Positions 8,801 to 17,205 of a DNA stretch of 64,000 nucleotides are shown piece by piece; the stretch's first letter is position 1; the number at the start of each line of letters is the position of its first letter. The translations under genes and the position numbers were made by a program. The stretch spans positions 124,001-188,000 of the forward strand of contig NZ_CANLXG010000002.1 of assembly GCF_947495025.1 (NCBI RefSeq). The letters are read 5' to 3'. Source of the DNA: an uncultured Roseobacter sp. Lineage in GTDB: Bacteria > Pseudomonadota > Alphaproteobacteria > Rhodobacterales > Rhodobacteraceae. The notes beneath the pieces were generated by a model. The model saw only the letters and a program-made list of their open reading frames with translations, made no database searches and had not been told where the DNA came from.

Positions 8801-10021
8801 TTACTTCAGAACGCCGGCTTCTTTGGCCGATGTTGTATAGGCTTCCTCAATCGCAACCAGAGTGGCAGCTGCATCGCGCTCGCCTGTCAGGAATGCGGGC
8901 AGCTCGTTGCCGAGCGCGGTGTGAAGAAGGCCCATCTGTGTGGTGGACGGGTACGCGGGAGGTGCCGGGTTGGCTGTCGCCGTTTCAATCGCCCCTTTTG
9001 CGATATCGGTCGGCTGGTAGCCGCTGACCAGCCAGATCGCTGCGTCATTCGCGCCGGATACCATCTCTGTGTCGAGACCTTCCATGGCCAGACGGAAAGC
9101 TGCATCTGCTTCCTCGTCCGAGATGTTTTTCGCGATGACGATACCATCCCACCACAGTGTGGTTGCAGGTGCACCGTCTGCCGTCGCTTTCGGCGCGGCG
9201 GACATGGCAACTTTGCCGACAACCTGGCTCTCGGCTTCGTCATTCATAGCACCTGCGCGGCTTGCCCACAGGTTCGCCATTGCGATCTTGCCCTGCTGGA
9301 ACTGCTGCTGAACGTAGGTGGAATCGCTTACAAGAACTTCCGGGTCAGTGTACTCCAGCGCTTTCTTCATGGTCGCCAGCGCGGCAAGCCCCGCGTCAGA
9401 ATTTACCGCTGTGGTGTTGTCGTCGTTGAAGAACTGACCACCATGCCCGGGATACATGTTCACGAATTCCTGCGCCAGGTTCCAGCCGGATTTCATCGTG
9501 GCACCCAGCGGATAATCCACAACCCCGGCCGCCTTGATCTTGTCCGCGGCAGCATAGACTTCATCCCAGGTTGTGGGCGTTGCGATACCCAGATCGGCCA
9601 GGATATCCGAGCGGTACATGAGGTGCTGCGTGTTCACCATCATCGCCACAGCCATGATCTCGCCATTGATACGGATCAGCTGGTTGGGGCTCAGGTTCTG
9701 GCCGTACTTTTCGACGAGATCATCAAGTGGCCGGATTGTGCCGGCGTTCAGCAGCGGTGTAATCGTGCCGTTGGAAACGCCACCGATCTGATACAGCGAC
9801 GGATTTGCCTCAAAGGCGGCCGGCTGCTTTGTGCGGAACTCCTGATCGAGCTCAGCCTGGAAGTTACCGCACTCGGCCATCGCGTCAGTGACGGCTTTCC
9901 ATGCCTCAAAACCGGCTGAGAGCGACTTGATCGGCACCTCGTTCTCGTAGGAGCAGGCCGCGAATGCCGCGCTCCCCATGAGCGAGACCGCGCCCGCCAG
10001 TGCAATTCTTTTCAAAAACAT
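8801..10021 (-). CDS. periplasmic sugar-binding protein of ABC transporter
   Basis: A family-1 type extracellular solute-binding protein of 406 residues. The ATG at 10021 has GGGAG about 7 bases upstream. An in-frame TTG two codons earlier is less likely. Residues 1-21 form a signal peptide with an AFA-A cleavage site. The mature protein begins with a cysteine nearby (AACSYENE), but no clear lipobox is present. The remainder has the alternating alpha/beta pattern of the MalE/UgpB group, including TPTTWDEVYAAADKIKAAG. It delivers substrate to the permease pair encoded downstream. Hairpins flank the gene on both sides, as is common for highly expressed binding proteins. Confidence 0.94.
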   Translation of the reverse strand: MFLKRIALAGAVSLMGSAAFAACSYENEVPIKSLSAGFEAWKAVTDAMAECGNFQAELDQEFRTKQPAAFEANPSLYQIGGVSNGTITPLLNAGTIRPLDDLVEKYGQNLSPNQLIRINGEIMAVAMMVNTQHLMYRSDILADLGIATPTTWDEVYAAADKIKAAGVVDYPLGATMKSGWNLAQEFVNMYPGHGGQFFNDDNTTAVNSDAGLAALATMKKALEYTDPEVLVSDSTYVQQQFQQGKIAMANLWASRAGAMNDEAESQVVGKVAMSAAPKATADGAPATTLWWDGIVIAKNISDEEADAAFRLAMEGLDTEMVSGANDAAIWLVSGYQPTDIAKGAIETATANPAPPAYPSTTQMGLLHTALGNELPAFLTGERDAAATLVAIEEAYTTSAKEAGVLK

Positions 10022-10047
10022 ATGCAAACTCCCTGTTGCGTTTACGC

Positions 10048-10072
10048 GGGTGCATCTTGCAAGGCTGCACCC
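10048..10072 (-). other. intercistronic hairpin between ATPase and binding-protein genes
   Basis: GGGTGCA (10048-10054) pairs with TGCACCC (10066-10072). A run of six T follows on the plus strand, so as a terminator it would face right, against the operon. On the minus transcript it is a hairpin in the 83-base gap after the ATPase stop. A smaller CCCC-GCA-GGGG hairpin (10083-10093) lies beside it. Confidence 0.5.
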
Positions 10073-10104
10073 TTTTTTGGCCCCCCGCAGGGGACGTGAT
10101 CCGA

Positions 10105-11160
10105 TCAGGACGCGCCTATGCGCATCCCGCTGTCCCTGTCGAACAGGTGACAGATCGAAACCGGAACAGCGAAGGAGATCATATCGCCGATCTCTGCCCG
10201 GAAATCTTTGTGTGCTTTGACCGAGACAAGCTGGCCACCTGCCCGAACCGTGAGCATCGTGGCATCTCCCAGAAGCTCAATCGTATAGACCGGCGCGTTG
10301 ATCTGGCCCGCGCCGTTTTCGGCAATGCTCGCATCCTCGGCACGAAACCCCAGCGTAAAGGGTCCGTCCGGCGCGGAAAGACCGCTGATCTCGACATTAC
10401 TGCCGCGAAATACCCCCCCCGAGACATCACCATCCATAAGGTTCATCGCCGGGCTTCCGATGAAGCTGGCCACAAATGTATTCGCCGGGTTGTCGTAAAT
10501 CTCTGTAGGTGTGCCAACCTGCTGCACTTTGCCCTGCTTCATGACAACCACGCGGTCAGCAAGGGTCATGGCTTCGATCTGATCGTGGGTGACGTAAACC
10601 GTCGTCACCTTGAGTTCGTGGCTGAGATTTTTGATCTGTGCCCGCGTGGAAACGCGCAGTTTTGCGTCCAGATTGGACAGCGGCTCGTCCATCAGGAAAA
10701 CGTTTGGTTCGCGCACGATCGCACGCGCCAGAGCCACCCGCTGACGCTGGCCACCTGAAAGCTCGGCGGGTTTGCGATGCAGGAAATCGTCCAGTTCCAC
10801 CATGGCAGAGGCGCGGCGGACGCGCTCATCGTGTTCGTTGTCCGGCACTTTCCGGACCTTCAGCGGAAACCGGATATTTTCGTAGACGTTCATGTTCGGA
10901 TAAAGACCGTAGGACTGAAAAACCATCGCCACATCGCGGTCTTTCGGATCGAGGTCGTTCACGACGCGCCCGTCAATGATAATCTCGCCATCGGTGGCGT
11001 CCTCAAGGCCCGCAATCATCCGCATTGTCGTCGTCTTGCCACAACCTGAGGGGCCGAGCAGCACGAGGAATTCCTGATCCGCAATGGTCAGATCGAAGTT
11101 GTCCACTCCGACAAAGCTGCCCCAGCGTTTGTTGACATTGCGCAGTTGAATTTCGGCCAT
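10105..11160 (-). CDS. sugar ABC transporter ATPase, UgpC/MalK type
   Basis: The Walker A motif GPSGCGKTT is at 36-44, the signature LSGGQRQRVALARA from about 134, Walker B VFLMDEP at 154-160, and the switch His in YVTHDQIEAMTLADR. A C-terminal TOBE/OB region follows, as in MalK/UgpC. I start at the ATG at 11160 (MAEIQLRNVNKRWG) because family members begin exactly there. A GTG six codons upstream has no better support. It is the first gene of the leftward operon and lies directly behind the operator/promoter region. It energises import by the two permeases. Confidence 0.95.
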   Translation of the reverse strand: MAEIQLRNVNKRWGSFVGVDNFDLTIADQEFLVLLGPSGCGKTTTMRMIAGLEDATDGEIIIDGRVVNDLDPKDRDVAMVFQSYGLYPNMNVYENIRFPLKVRKVPDNEHDERVRRASAMVELDDFLHRKPAELSGGQRQRVALARAIVREPNVFLMDEPLSNLDAKLRVSTRAQIKNLSHELKVTTVYVTHDQIEAMTLADRVVVMKQGKVQQVGTPTEIYDNPANTFVASFIGSPAMNLMDGDVSGGVFRGSNVEISGLSAPDGPFTLGFRAEDASIAENGAGQINAPVYTIELLGDATMLTVRAGGQLVSVKAHKDFRAEIGDMISFAVPVSICHLFDRDSGMRIGAS

Positions 11161-11204
11161 GATGCCCCCCACTGACACAGCCCACGGACAGCAGGCCTTT
11201 CCTA

Positions 11205-11234
11205 ACGCTAGTCAGCGAGGTTAACGCTTGGCAA
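11205..11234 (-). promoter_or_regulatory. candidate sigma-70 promoter of the ABC/NTF2 operon
   Basis: On the minus strand, TTGCCA (11229-11234) and TAGCGT (11205-11210) are separated by 18 bases. They lie 45-75 bases upstream of the ATPase start and directly beside the LacI-type operator. The -10 element is a poor match, so this is a tentative placement. Confidence 0.35.
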
Positions 11235-11239
11235 GGATT

Positions 11240-11259
11240 TTTTGCAAACGTGTGCAAAA
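11240..11259 (-). promoter_or_regulatory. LacI-family operator
   Basis: The 20-base site TTTTGCAAACGTGTGCAAAA is a near-perfect palindrome around a central CpG, with nine of ten positions matching in the two halves. CpG-centred palindromes of this length are characteristic of LacI-family operators. It sits about 80 bases in front of the operon's first gene, just upstream of the proposed -35, and the operon encodes a LacI regulator at 626-1633. Confidence 0.7.
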
Positions 11260-11520
11260 TTCCTGCAGAAGGGTCCGTCAGATGACCGAATGCAACCGCA
11301 GCACGATCCGACACCGGCAGCACGGGACAGACCGGTCTGATAACCGGTCCGGATACTTACAAAACTCAGGATTTACGCTGGGAATCTGCACCTGCGAACC
11401 GTCAGGCGCACATCCGGAAACACAGGTCATCAACCTCTAAAAAACACCGGCGGATACTGGCGCATGCTGCCGAGGCAACTGCCGGATTTTTCATCACGCA
11501 GCGGCCACAATAACAGGTCT

Positions 11521-11549
11521 GTGCGGCCCCGGATGGTCCCGGACCGCAC
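11521..11549 (-). terminator. possible gcdH terminator hairpin
   Basis: GTGCGG (11521-11526) pairs with CCGCAC (11544-11549), and an inner CCGG pair extends the stem after a mismatch. It lies 22 bases after the gcdH stop. No T-run follows, so it may be a weak or Rho-assisted terminator. Confidence 0.4.
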
Positions 11550-11571
11550 GAATCGTACAACCAGTCTGCCG

Positions 11572-12795
11572 TCAGAAAAACGCCTGAATACCTGTCTGTG
11601 CCCGGCCAAGGATCAGCGCATGAACATCATGCGTGCCCTCATACGTGTTGACCGTTTCGAGGTTCATCATGTGCCGGATCACCTGAAATTCGCCGGAAAT
11701 CCCGTTGCCGCCATGCATGTCACGCGACTGCCGCGCAATCTCAAGCGCTTTTCCGCAATTGTTCCGTTTCACGATGCTGATCATCTCAGGGGCCGCATTC
11801 GCAGCGTCAAGCAGACGCCCGACCTGCAGGGAAGCCTGCAGACCCAGCGAGATTTCCGTCATCATATCCGCAAGTTTTTTCTGAAACAGCTGTGTGCCGG
11901 CAAGTGGCTTGCCAAACTGATGTCGGTCCAGGCCATACTGGCGCGCAGCGTGCCAGCAGAATTCAGCGGCCCCCATGGAACCCCAGCTGATGCCATACCG
12001 CGCACGGTTCAGACAGCCGAACGGTCCCTTGAGGCCCTGAACATTGGGCAACAGCGCGTCCTCACCGACCTCGACACCGTCCATCACAACTTCGCCCGTC
12101 ACAGAAGTCCTGAGCGAAAGCTTGTTGCCAACTTTGGGAGCGGAAAGGCCAAACATACCTTTTTCCAGGACAAAACCACGGATTTTGCCACCGTGCTCTT
12201 CCGACTTGGCCCAGATGACGAAAACATCTGCGATCGGCGCATTTGAAATCCACATTTTGGAACCGGTGATCCGGTATCCGGTTGCCGTCTTTTCAGCCCG
12301 TGTTTTCATACCGGCCGGGTCCGAGCCTGCATCCGGTTCTGTCAGACCAAAGCAGCCAATCCACTCGCCGGAACAGAGCTTCGGAAGAAATTTTCTGCGC
12401 TGCGCCTCTGAGCCATATGCATAAATCGGGTAGATCACGAGGCTGGACTGCACAGACATCATCGAACGGTAACCCGAATCCACCCGTTCGACTTCACGCG
12501 CGACCAGGCCGTAAGATACATATGACCCCCCAAGCCCGCCATATTCCTCAGGGCAGGTCACACCGAGGAGCCCCATGTCGCCCATCTCGCGAAAGATGCC
12601 CGGCTCTACCGTTTCACCGGCAAAGGCATCAATCACCCGCGGCTGCAGTTTTTCCTGCGCGTAGGCCGCTGCACTGTCGCGGATCATACGCTCGTCTTCA
12701 CTGAGCTGATCAGAAAGGCGGAAAGGATCAGACCAGTCAAAACTGCCCAGATCTGGTGCGTCTTTGGCTTTCAGGACAGGCGCTTCGGCATTCAT
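11572..12795 (-). CDS. gcdH: glutaryl-CoA dehydrogenase
   Basis: The 407-residue flavoprotein carries the acyl-CoA dehydrogenase signatures [21 protein letters not shown] and, near the C-terminus, [20 protein letters not shown], whose glutamate is the catalytic base. That C-terminal block and the N-terminal [19 protein letters not shown] are typical of GcdH. It oxidises and decarboxylates glutaryl-CoA to crotonyl-CoA in lysine, tryptophan and glutarate catabolism. A GAGAGGAAA ribosome site precedes the ATG at 12795. The divergent LysR-type gene 95 bases away is the likely regulator (GcdR-like arrangement). No glutaryl-CoA transferase gene adjoins it here. Confidence 0.95.
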   Translation of the reverse strand: MNAEAPVLKAKDAPDLGSFDWSDPFRLSDQLSEDERMIRDSAAAYAQEKLQPRVIDAFAGETVEPGIFREMGDMGLLGVTCPEEYGGLGGSYVSYGLVAREVERVDSGYRSMMSVQSSLVIYPIYAYGSEAQRRKFLPKLCSGEWIGCFGLTEPDAGSDPAGMKTRAEKTATGYRITGSKMWISNAPIADVFVIWAKSEEHGGKIRGFVLEKGMFGLSAPKVGNKLSLRTSVTGEVVMDGVEVGEDALLPNVQGLKGPFGCLNRARYGISWGSMGAAEFCWHAARQYGLDRHQFGKPLAGTQLFQKKLADMMTEISLGLQASLQVGRLLDAANAAPEMISIVKRNNCGKALEIARQSRDMHGGNGISGEFQVIRHMMNLETVNTYEGTHDVHALILGRAQTGIQAFF

Positions 12796-12843
12796 GACAT
12801 TTCCTCTCGGTTTTTTGGACAGATGAGCGTTCGCGTCGCATTA

Positions 12844-12855
12844 TTGCAAATGCAA
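12844..12855. promoter_or_regulatory. candidate LysR-type site between gcdH and its regulator
   Basis: TTGCA and TGCAA flank an AA spacer, giving the short palindrome TTGCAAATGCAA in the 95-base divergent region. LysR-family regulators bind short dyads of this kind. Position supports a role, but sequence alone is weak evidence. Confidence 0.35.
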
Positions 12856-12890
12856 CGCGGAATGACTAACGAAGCTTTGTCCCTCATTGT

Positions 12891-13823
12891 ATGAGAAAAA
12901 GTCATATGATTGCGCCACGCCGTTTTCTGCCCTCCGTTTCCGCGCTGTTGTGTTTTGAAGCCGTCGCACGGCTTGGCAGCGCAACCCTCGCCGCAGCAGA
13001 GCTCTCGCTGACGCAAAGCGCTGTCAGCCGTCAGCTGCGCACACTGGAAGAGCAGCTGGATGTCACGCTCCTCGTTCGCGAAGGGCGGGGACTGGCACTG
13101 ACGCCGGCAGGCAGAAATTATGTGACCGAAATCCGCGACGTGCTGACCAGCCTGGCCCGTGCCTCGCTCGCCGCGCGTACAGACTCTTCCGGTGGCACGC
13201 TGAACCTGTCCATCCTGCCGGCTTTCGGGATGCACTGGCTGGCTCCGCGCCTGCAGGATTTCGCCAGGCTGCATCCCGAAGTAACAGTGAACCTGTCCAC
13301 CAGGCTTGCGCCTTTCGATTTCCGGTCGAGCACCTTTGACGCAGCCATTCACTTCGGACGCGAAGACTGGCCCGGTGTGCATTATCTGCCGCTGATGCCG
13401 GAGACGGTCGTCCCGGTTTGTGCACCGGATCTTTTCAACGGCCAGGCACGCGATCCGGCAGAACTACTGGCCTGCGATCTGCTCTACCTCGACACACGCC
13501 CCCGCGGATGGGCGCGGTGGTTTCGCGCGGTTGGCGTTGATCAGGATCCTCCTGCAGGCATGGTTTTTGATCAGTTCTCAACAATGGCGCAGGCCGCAAT
13601 CCACGGTCTGGGCATCGCCCTTCTGCCAACCTTTTTCGCGCAACCTTATCTCGACAGCGGGCAACTGGTACTCGCAGCACGGCAAACCACAGAAAGTATC
13701 GGGAGCTATTACCTTGTGTGGCCAGGTGAACGCAGCAATGACCCGGCGCTCTCTTCATTCCGGTCATGGCTGTCCCATCAGGTGGACACGGCACCGGATA
13801 CAGCCGGATCAATTCCCCCATAA
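12891..13823 (+). CDS. LysR-family regulator next to gcdH (GcdR-like)
   Basis: The 310-residue protein has an N-terminal winged HTH (about 12-70, FLPSVSALLCFEAVARLGS and LTQSAVSRQLRTLEEQL) of the GcvA/AmpR-like group and a C-terminal LysR substrate domain. It is divergent from gcdH. I use the ATG at 12891, but an in-frame ATG at 12906 is also possible, since neither has a strong ribosome site. By position it probably senses glutarate or a lysine-degradation intermediate and controls gcdH. That is inference from the arrangement, not from binding residues. Confidence 0.9.
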   Translation: MRKSHMIAPRRFLPSVSALLCFEAVARLGSATLAAAELSLTQSAVSRQLRTLEEQLDVTLLVREGRGLALTPAGRNYVTEIRDVLTSLARASLAARTDSSGGTLNLSILPAFGMHWLAPRLQDFARLHPEVTVNLSTRLAPFDFRSSTFDAAIHFGREDWPGVHYLPLMPETVVPVCAPDLFNGQARDPAELLACDLLYLDTRPRGWARWFRAVGVDQDPPAGMVFDQFSTMAQAAIHGLGIALLPTFFAQPYLDSGQLVLAARQTTESIGSYYLVWPGERSNDPALSSFRSWLSHQVDTAPDTAGSIPP

Positions 13824-13986
13824 CGAGAAAAGTGCTTTGTTGCCAGTATTGTAGACGCATCGGAAACACTCTGTATGCACCCGGAATGCCGCTACCGGGA
13901 CATTGCTCTGGCCCAATTCAGTCTCAATTCAAATTTATCACAATTCACATCTGCTGATTGGGTGGGGCCGGTCTGAGGAAAGTGTT

Positions 13987-14325
13987 TTGCGAGTTAAATC
14001 TGTTTCGTTTGTTACCCTGTTCTTTCTCGGACTGGCCCCATTCAGCATTGCCGCCCAGGAGGCGCGCGAGCACGTTATTTTCATCCTTGCAACGTCCTAC
14101 TTCCCGACGGTGACCGAGGTCCGCGAAGGAGATTCTGTCCGTTTCGTAAACGTCAGCGGGAAAACCCACAGCGTGCGCCATAAAGACGGTCTGTGGGAAA
14201 CGATGGACATTGATGAGGGTCAGGAACTCGTCATGTCCGTTTCCGCAGAGATGGCAGGACGGTTCTTTGACAACACCGGGCGTTTTTCCGGTGATCTGCT
14301 CCGCACAGATCAGGCCGCAGATTAA
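13987..14325 (+). CDS. exported cupredoxin-like protein lacking copper ligands
   Basis: I start at TTG 13987 because GAGGAAA lies just upstream and the reading then opens with a signal peptide (LRVKSVSFVTLFFLGLAPF, cleavage near IAA-QEA). The upstream ATG at 13903 would precede it with 28 unlikely residues. The mature part (PTVTEVREGDSVRFVNVSGKTHSV) resembles the N-terminal half of plastocyanin/amicyanin. One histidine is present (GKTHS), but the C-terminal Cys-His-Met loop is absent (RFFDNTGRFSGDLLRT). It is therefore likely a periplasmic domain that has lost type-1 copper binding. Function is unknown. Confidence 0.7.
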   Translation: MRVKSVSFVTLFFLGLAPFSIAAQEAREHVIFILATSYFPTVTEVREGDSVRFVNVSGKTHSVRHKDGLWETMDIDEGQELVMSVSAEMAGRFFDNTGRFSGDLLRTDQAAD

Positions 14326-14337
14326 CCGGCCCTTTCT

Positions 14338-15021
14338 CTAATTCTGTTTTTCCGGCTCGAACGGCTCAATCAGTTCAGGACCGCTGGCACGGTTTGAGTT
14401 TACCGCCCGACTGACCCGGTACTGCACCAGATCCTCGTCCGGCGCGGCTTCCATCAGCACGGCCGCGCCGTGACCGTTTTCCCCCAGCCACAATCCAAAA
14501 TCATCGGGCTTCACCAGAACCGGCATTCTGTGGTGAATCTCAGCCATTCGCCCGTTCGCGGCCACCGTGACTATGGCGCAGGTTCGCATTGCCTCGCCCT
14601 CCGGTCCGGTCCATTCCTGCCAGACCGCCGCCATGACCATAGGTGTCCTGTCTGCCAGACGGATATACCAGGGATCACGGGCACCATCAGGTGTTCGGGT
14701 CCATTCGTAGAAGCCATCCGCTATGATCAGCCCGCGCCGCTGGCGAACAGCGTCACGAAATGCAGGTTTTTCCGCGATGGTCTCTGAACGGGCATTTATC
14801 AGAAGCGGCCCGCCGGTTGGTTTTCGGTACCAGTGGGGCAAAAAACCCCAGCGCATGGTCGTCAGCCTGCGAGGTCGCTCAACACCTCCGATTACAACGT
14901 GTATGTCTGTGGTAGGGCAGACATTGAAATTCGGTACATCCGGCAGATCGTTATCCGGCTGCGCGTTAAAGAGCTGCGCCATCGCGTCGCGCGGCAGGGT
15001 TATGGCGAAACGTCCACACAC
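14338..15021 (-). CDS. SRAP domain protein (YedK/HMCES family)
   Basis: The 227-residue protein begins MCGRFA, placing Cys2 as the catalytic residue after removal of Met1. The other family residues are visible: the NARSET segment, the glutamate of GFYEW and the His of HHRMPV. SRAP proteins form a covalent thiazolidine link to abasic sites in single-stranded DNA and shield them from cleavage. The gene is convergent with the cupredoxin-like gene 12 bases away. No SOS box was recognised upstream. Confidence 0.94.
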   Translation of the reverse strand: MCGRFAITLPRDAMAQLFNAQPDNDLPDVPNFNVCPTTDIHVVIGGVERPRRLTTMRWGFLPHWYRKPTGGPLLINARSETIAEKPAFRDAVRQRRGLIIADGFYEWTRTPDGARDPWYIRLADRTPMVMAAVWQEWTGPEGEAMRTCAIVTVAANGRMAEIHHRMPVLVKPDDFGLWLGENGHGAAVLMEAAPDEDLVQYRVSRAVNSNRASGPELIEPFEPEKQN

Positions 15022-15068
15022 AATCCCAGTCTATTCCTGACGGGCGCCCCACACCAGAACCCCCGGAA

Positions 15069-15102
15069 CAAAAAAATGCGCCCGCTGTTACAACGGGCGC
15101 AT
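15069..15102 (-). terminator. intrinsic terminator of the 5'-nucleotidase gene
   Basis: ATGCGCCCG (15076-15084) and CGGGCGCAT (15094-15102) form a 9-bp GC-rich stem with a 9-base loop. On the minus strand the stem runs straight into a T-run. It lies 22 bases after the stop at 15124. Confidence 0.88.
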
Positions 15103-15123
15103 CCGGAAAACACTCAGGCGTGT

Positions 15124-16680
15124 TTATTTCGCAGTAATGCGACCGTCCTTGTAAGGCGTATAAGGTGCATTGGCCGCAATAAATTCGGCAGTTACATCAG
15201 CCAGATCCGGCCCGAAGTCATAGGCGTTCTGAGCGTCGCGGAACATTTTGTAACCATCTCCTCCGTTACGCAGGTAGTTGTTTGACACGACGCCATAGAG
15301 CTTACCTGGGTCGATGGGGGCCCCACCGACCATAACGTCGCTGATCCGGCTGCCTGCGGGTTTGGATACATCAAAAGCATAGCTCATGCCGGCAACCTGC
15401 GGGAAACGGCCCGCGCCCTCCTCAACCTCACTCACGCCGTTCTCCAGCGCCTCAACAATCGTTGCACCGTCGACCTGAAACGTGCTGAGCGTGTTCTGGA
15501 AAGGCAGCACGGTCAGCACTTCACCCATCGTTACTTCGCCGGCATCAATGCTTGCGCGGATGCCGCCACCGTTCTGAATGGCGATCTCGATGCCCTGATC
15601 CTTGACCCGGTCCAGCATCGCATCGGCGATCAGGTTGCCCATGGCGCATTCAACGGCCCGGCATTCTTCGCGCACGCCGACGATTTCCTGAGCGGTTTCG
15701 GCCACCACGCGATTGCGGATCTCATCCAGAGGCGCCGCGGCCTCAGCGATCCGCGCGGCGGTTGCGGCATCGGCTGTCACAGCTGCGTCAATGATCAGCG
15801 GCTCGCCCGTTGCCTCAGTGATGTTCCCGTCGTCATCAAAGGTAACGTTCAGTTCACCCAGAAACTTGCCATAGGCATAGGCCTGGACGATGGCGGTATC
15901 ACCGACCATCGTCGGGTAGGGACCCACGGCGCGTTCATTGGAGTTTGACAGCAGCGTGTTCGAGTGGCCGCCAACGATCACATCAACGCCGGTCGTGCCT
16001 GCTGCAACCCTCTGATCGGTGCCATAACCGGAGTGGCTCAGTACGATGATCTTGTTGATCCCTTCAGCAGTCAGGCGGTCCACTTCACCCTGAACGGCAG
16101 CAACCGGGTCCGAAAATGTGATGTTCGGGCCAGGCGAGGCGAGCTCATCGGTATCTTCAGGCGTGAGGCCAATAAGGCCGATCCTTTCGCCGCCACGCTC
16201 GATGACCGTGGATTTTGCCAGTGTATCCGCCAGCAGCGGTTCAGCAGAAACATCTGCGTTGGACATCAGAACCGGGAAATTCACGGCGTCCATAAAGCCA
16301 CGCAGCACTTCGGGGCCATCGTCGAACTCGTGGTTGCCAACGGTCATGGCATCATAGCCAAGCTTGTTCATCATCTCCGCGGCCAGAGCGCCCTTGTAAT
16401 AGGTATAGAAAAGCGTGCCCTGGAACTGGTCACCGCCATCGACGAGAATCGAGTTGTTGCTGCGGGCCCGGGCCTCTGCGACGGCCGTCACGAGGCGGGC
16501 GGAGCCGCCAAAACACTTGCCTTCTGCGTCGTCTTCAGCCGAACAGCCGCTGTCGTATTTGCTGATTGGTTCAAAGCGCGCATGAAAATCGTTGGTATGC
16601 AGAATGGTCAGGCTGTATTCGGCAGCAGCCATGCCACCAGTCAGCGCCAGTGCCGCAGTTGCGGTCAGGAATCGTTTCAT
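15124..16680 (-). CDS. secreted 5'-nucleotidase / metallophosphatase (UshA family)
   Basis: The 518-residue protein has a signal peptide (1-20, cut near MAAA-EYS). It then has the calcineurin-like metal motifs in order: LHTNDFHARFEP, DGGDQFQGT, GNHEFDDG, LSHSGYGTD and GGHSN. The C-terminal substrate domain holds NGGGIRAS and NNYLRNGGDGY. It hydrolyses nucleotides or related phosphate esters in the periplasm, releasing phosphate and nucleoside. The GAGGGG ribosome site precedes the ATG. It is monocistronic with its own terminator. The nucleoside-salvage genes elsewhere in the window (cdd, deoA, deoB, upp, tdk) could use its products. Confidence 0.94.
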   Translation of the reverse strand: MKRFLTATAALALTGGMAAAEYSLTILHTNDFHARFEPISKYDSGCSAEDDAEGKCFGGSARLVTAVAEARARSNNSILVDGGDQFQGTLFYTYYKGALAAEMMNKLGYDAMTVGNHEFDDGPEVLRGFMDAVNFPVLMSNADVSAEPLLADTLAKSTVIERGGERIGLIGLTPEDTDELASPGPNITFSDPVAAVQGEVDRLTAEGINKIIVLSHSGYGTDQRVAAGTTGVDVIVGGHSNTLLSNSNERAVGPYPTMVGDTAIVQAYAYGKFLGELNVTFDDDGNITEATGEPLIIDAAVTADAATAARIAEAAAPLDEIRNRVVAETAQEIVGVREECRAVECAMGNLIADAMLDRVKDQGIEIAIQNGGGIRASIDAGEVTMGEVLTVLPFQNTLSTFQVDGATIVEALENGVSEVEEGAGRFPQVAGMSYAFDVSKPAGSRISDVMVGGAPIDPGKLYGVVSNNYLRNGGDGYKMFRDAQNAYDFGPDLADVTAEFIAANAPYTPYKDGRITAK

Positions 16681-16829
16681 TGTTTTTCCCCTCAGAAGAC
16701 TTCTGCTCCATCGTGACCCGGCTGTTGCGGGCTGTCAAAGGCTGTCTTGCCTTTGTGTGCGCTGTCCCTGCGTCACCGGTCACGGTGCAGGCACTTGACC
16801 CCGCAAAGGGCACAGGGCAAGAGCGGTTT

Positions 16830-17180
16830 ATGATCATTTACAAGATATTCCGCGCCTCCGAGTGGGCCGATCTGCGTGCAAACGGCGAAACTGCTGGTGC
16901 GCCGATTGATGTCACAGATGGATACGTGCACTTTTCAACGGCTGAACAGGCCGCAGAAACTGCCGCAAAACATTTCGCCGACGAAGACGATCTGATGCTT
17001 CTCGGGGTCGAGACGGACCGGCTTGGTGACGCGCTCAGGTGGGAACCTTCACGGGGCGGGCAGCTTTTTCCGCATCTCTACAGAGCGCTGCGTCTCGAAG
17101 ACGTGGCATGGGCCCAGCCTCTCCCGCTCAGCGCGGGCAGACATGCTTTCCCTGCAGGTCTGGGGATCAGCGATCCGTGA
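16830..17180 (+). CDS. DUF952 protein
   Basis: A 116-residue protein beginning [15 protein letters not shown], with the family blocks [20 protein letters not shown] and [16 protein letters not shown]. This is the compact DUF952 fold, found widely in alphaproteobacteria and without established function. The open frame reaches back to 16566, but homologous proteins begin at the ATG at 16830. It ends 25 bases before pyrD and is probably cotranscribed with it. Confidence 0.85.
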   Translation: MIIYKIFRASEWADLRANGETAGAPIDVTDGYVHFSTAEQAAETAAKHFADEDDLMLLGVETDRLGDALRWEPSRGGQLFPHLYRALRLEDVAWAQPLPLSAGRHAFPAGLGISDP

Positions 17181-17205
17181 AATCCCGGACGGTAGAGGGC
17201 TGATC

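Larger units (their letters stand above)
11161..11571. other. 411-base intergenic region
   Basis: This gap separates the stop of gcdH from the start of the ABC ATPase gene, both leftward. It contains the operator and candidate promoter near 11205-11259, and near 11521-11549 a hairpin that may end gcdH transcripts. I see no credible gene between 11260 and 11520. Confidence 0.6.
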
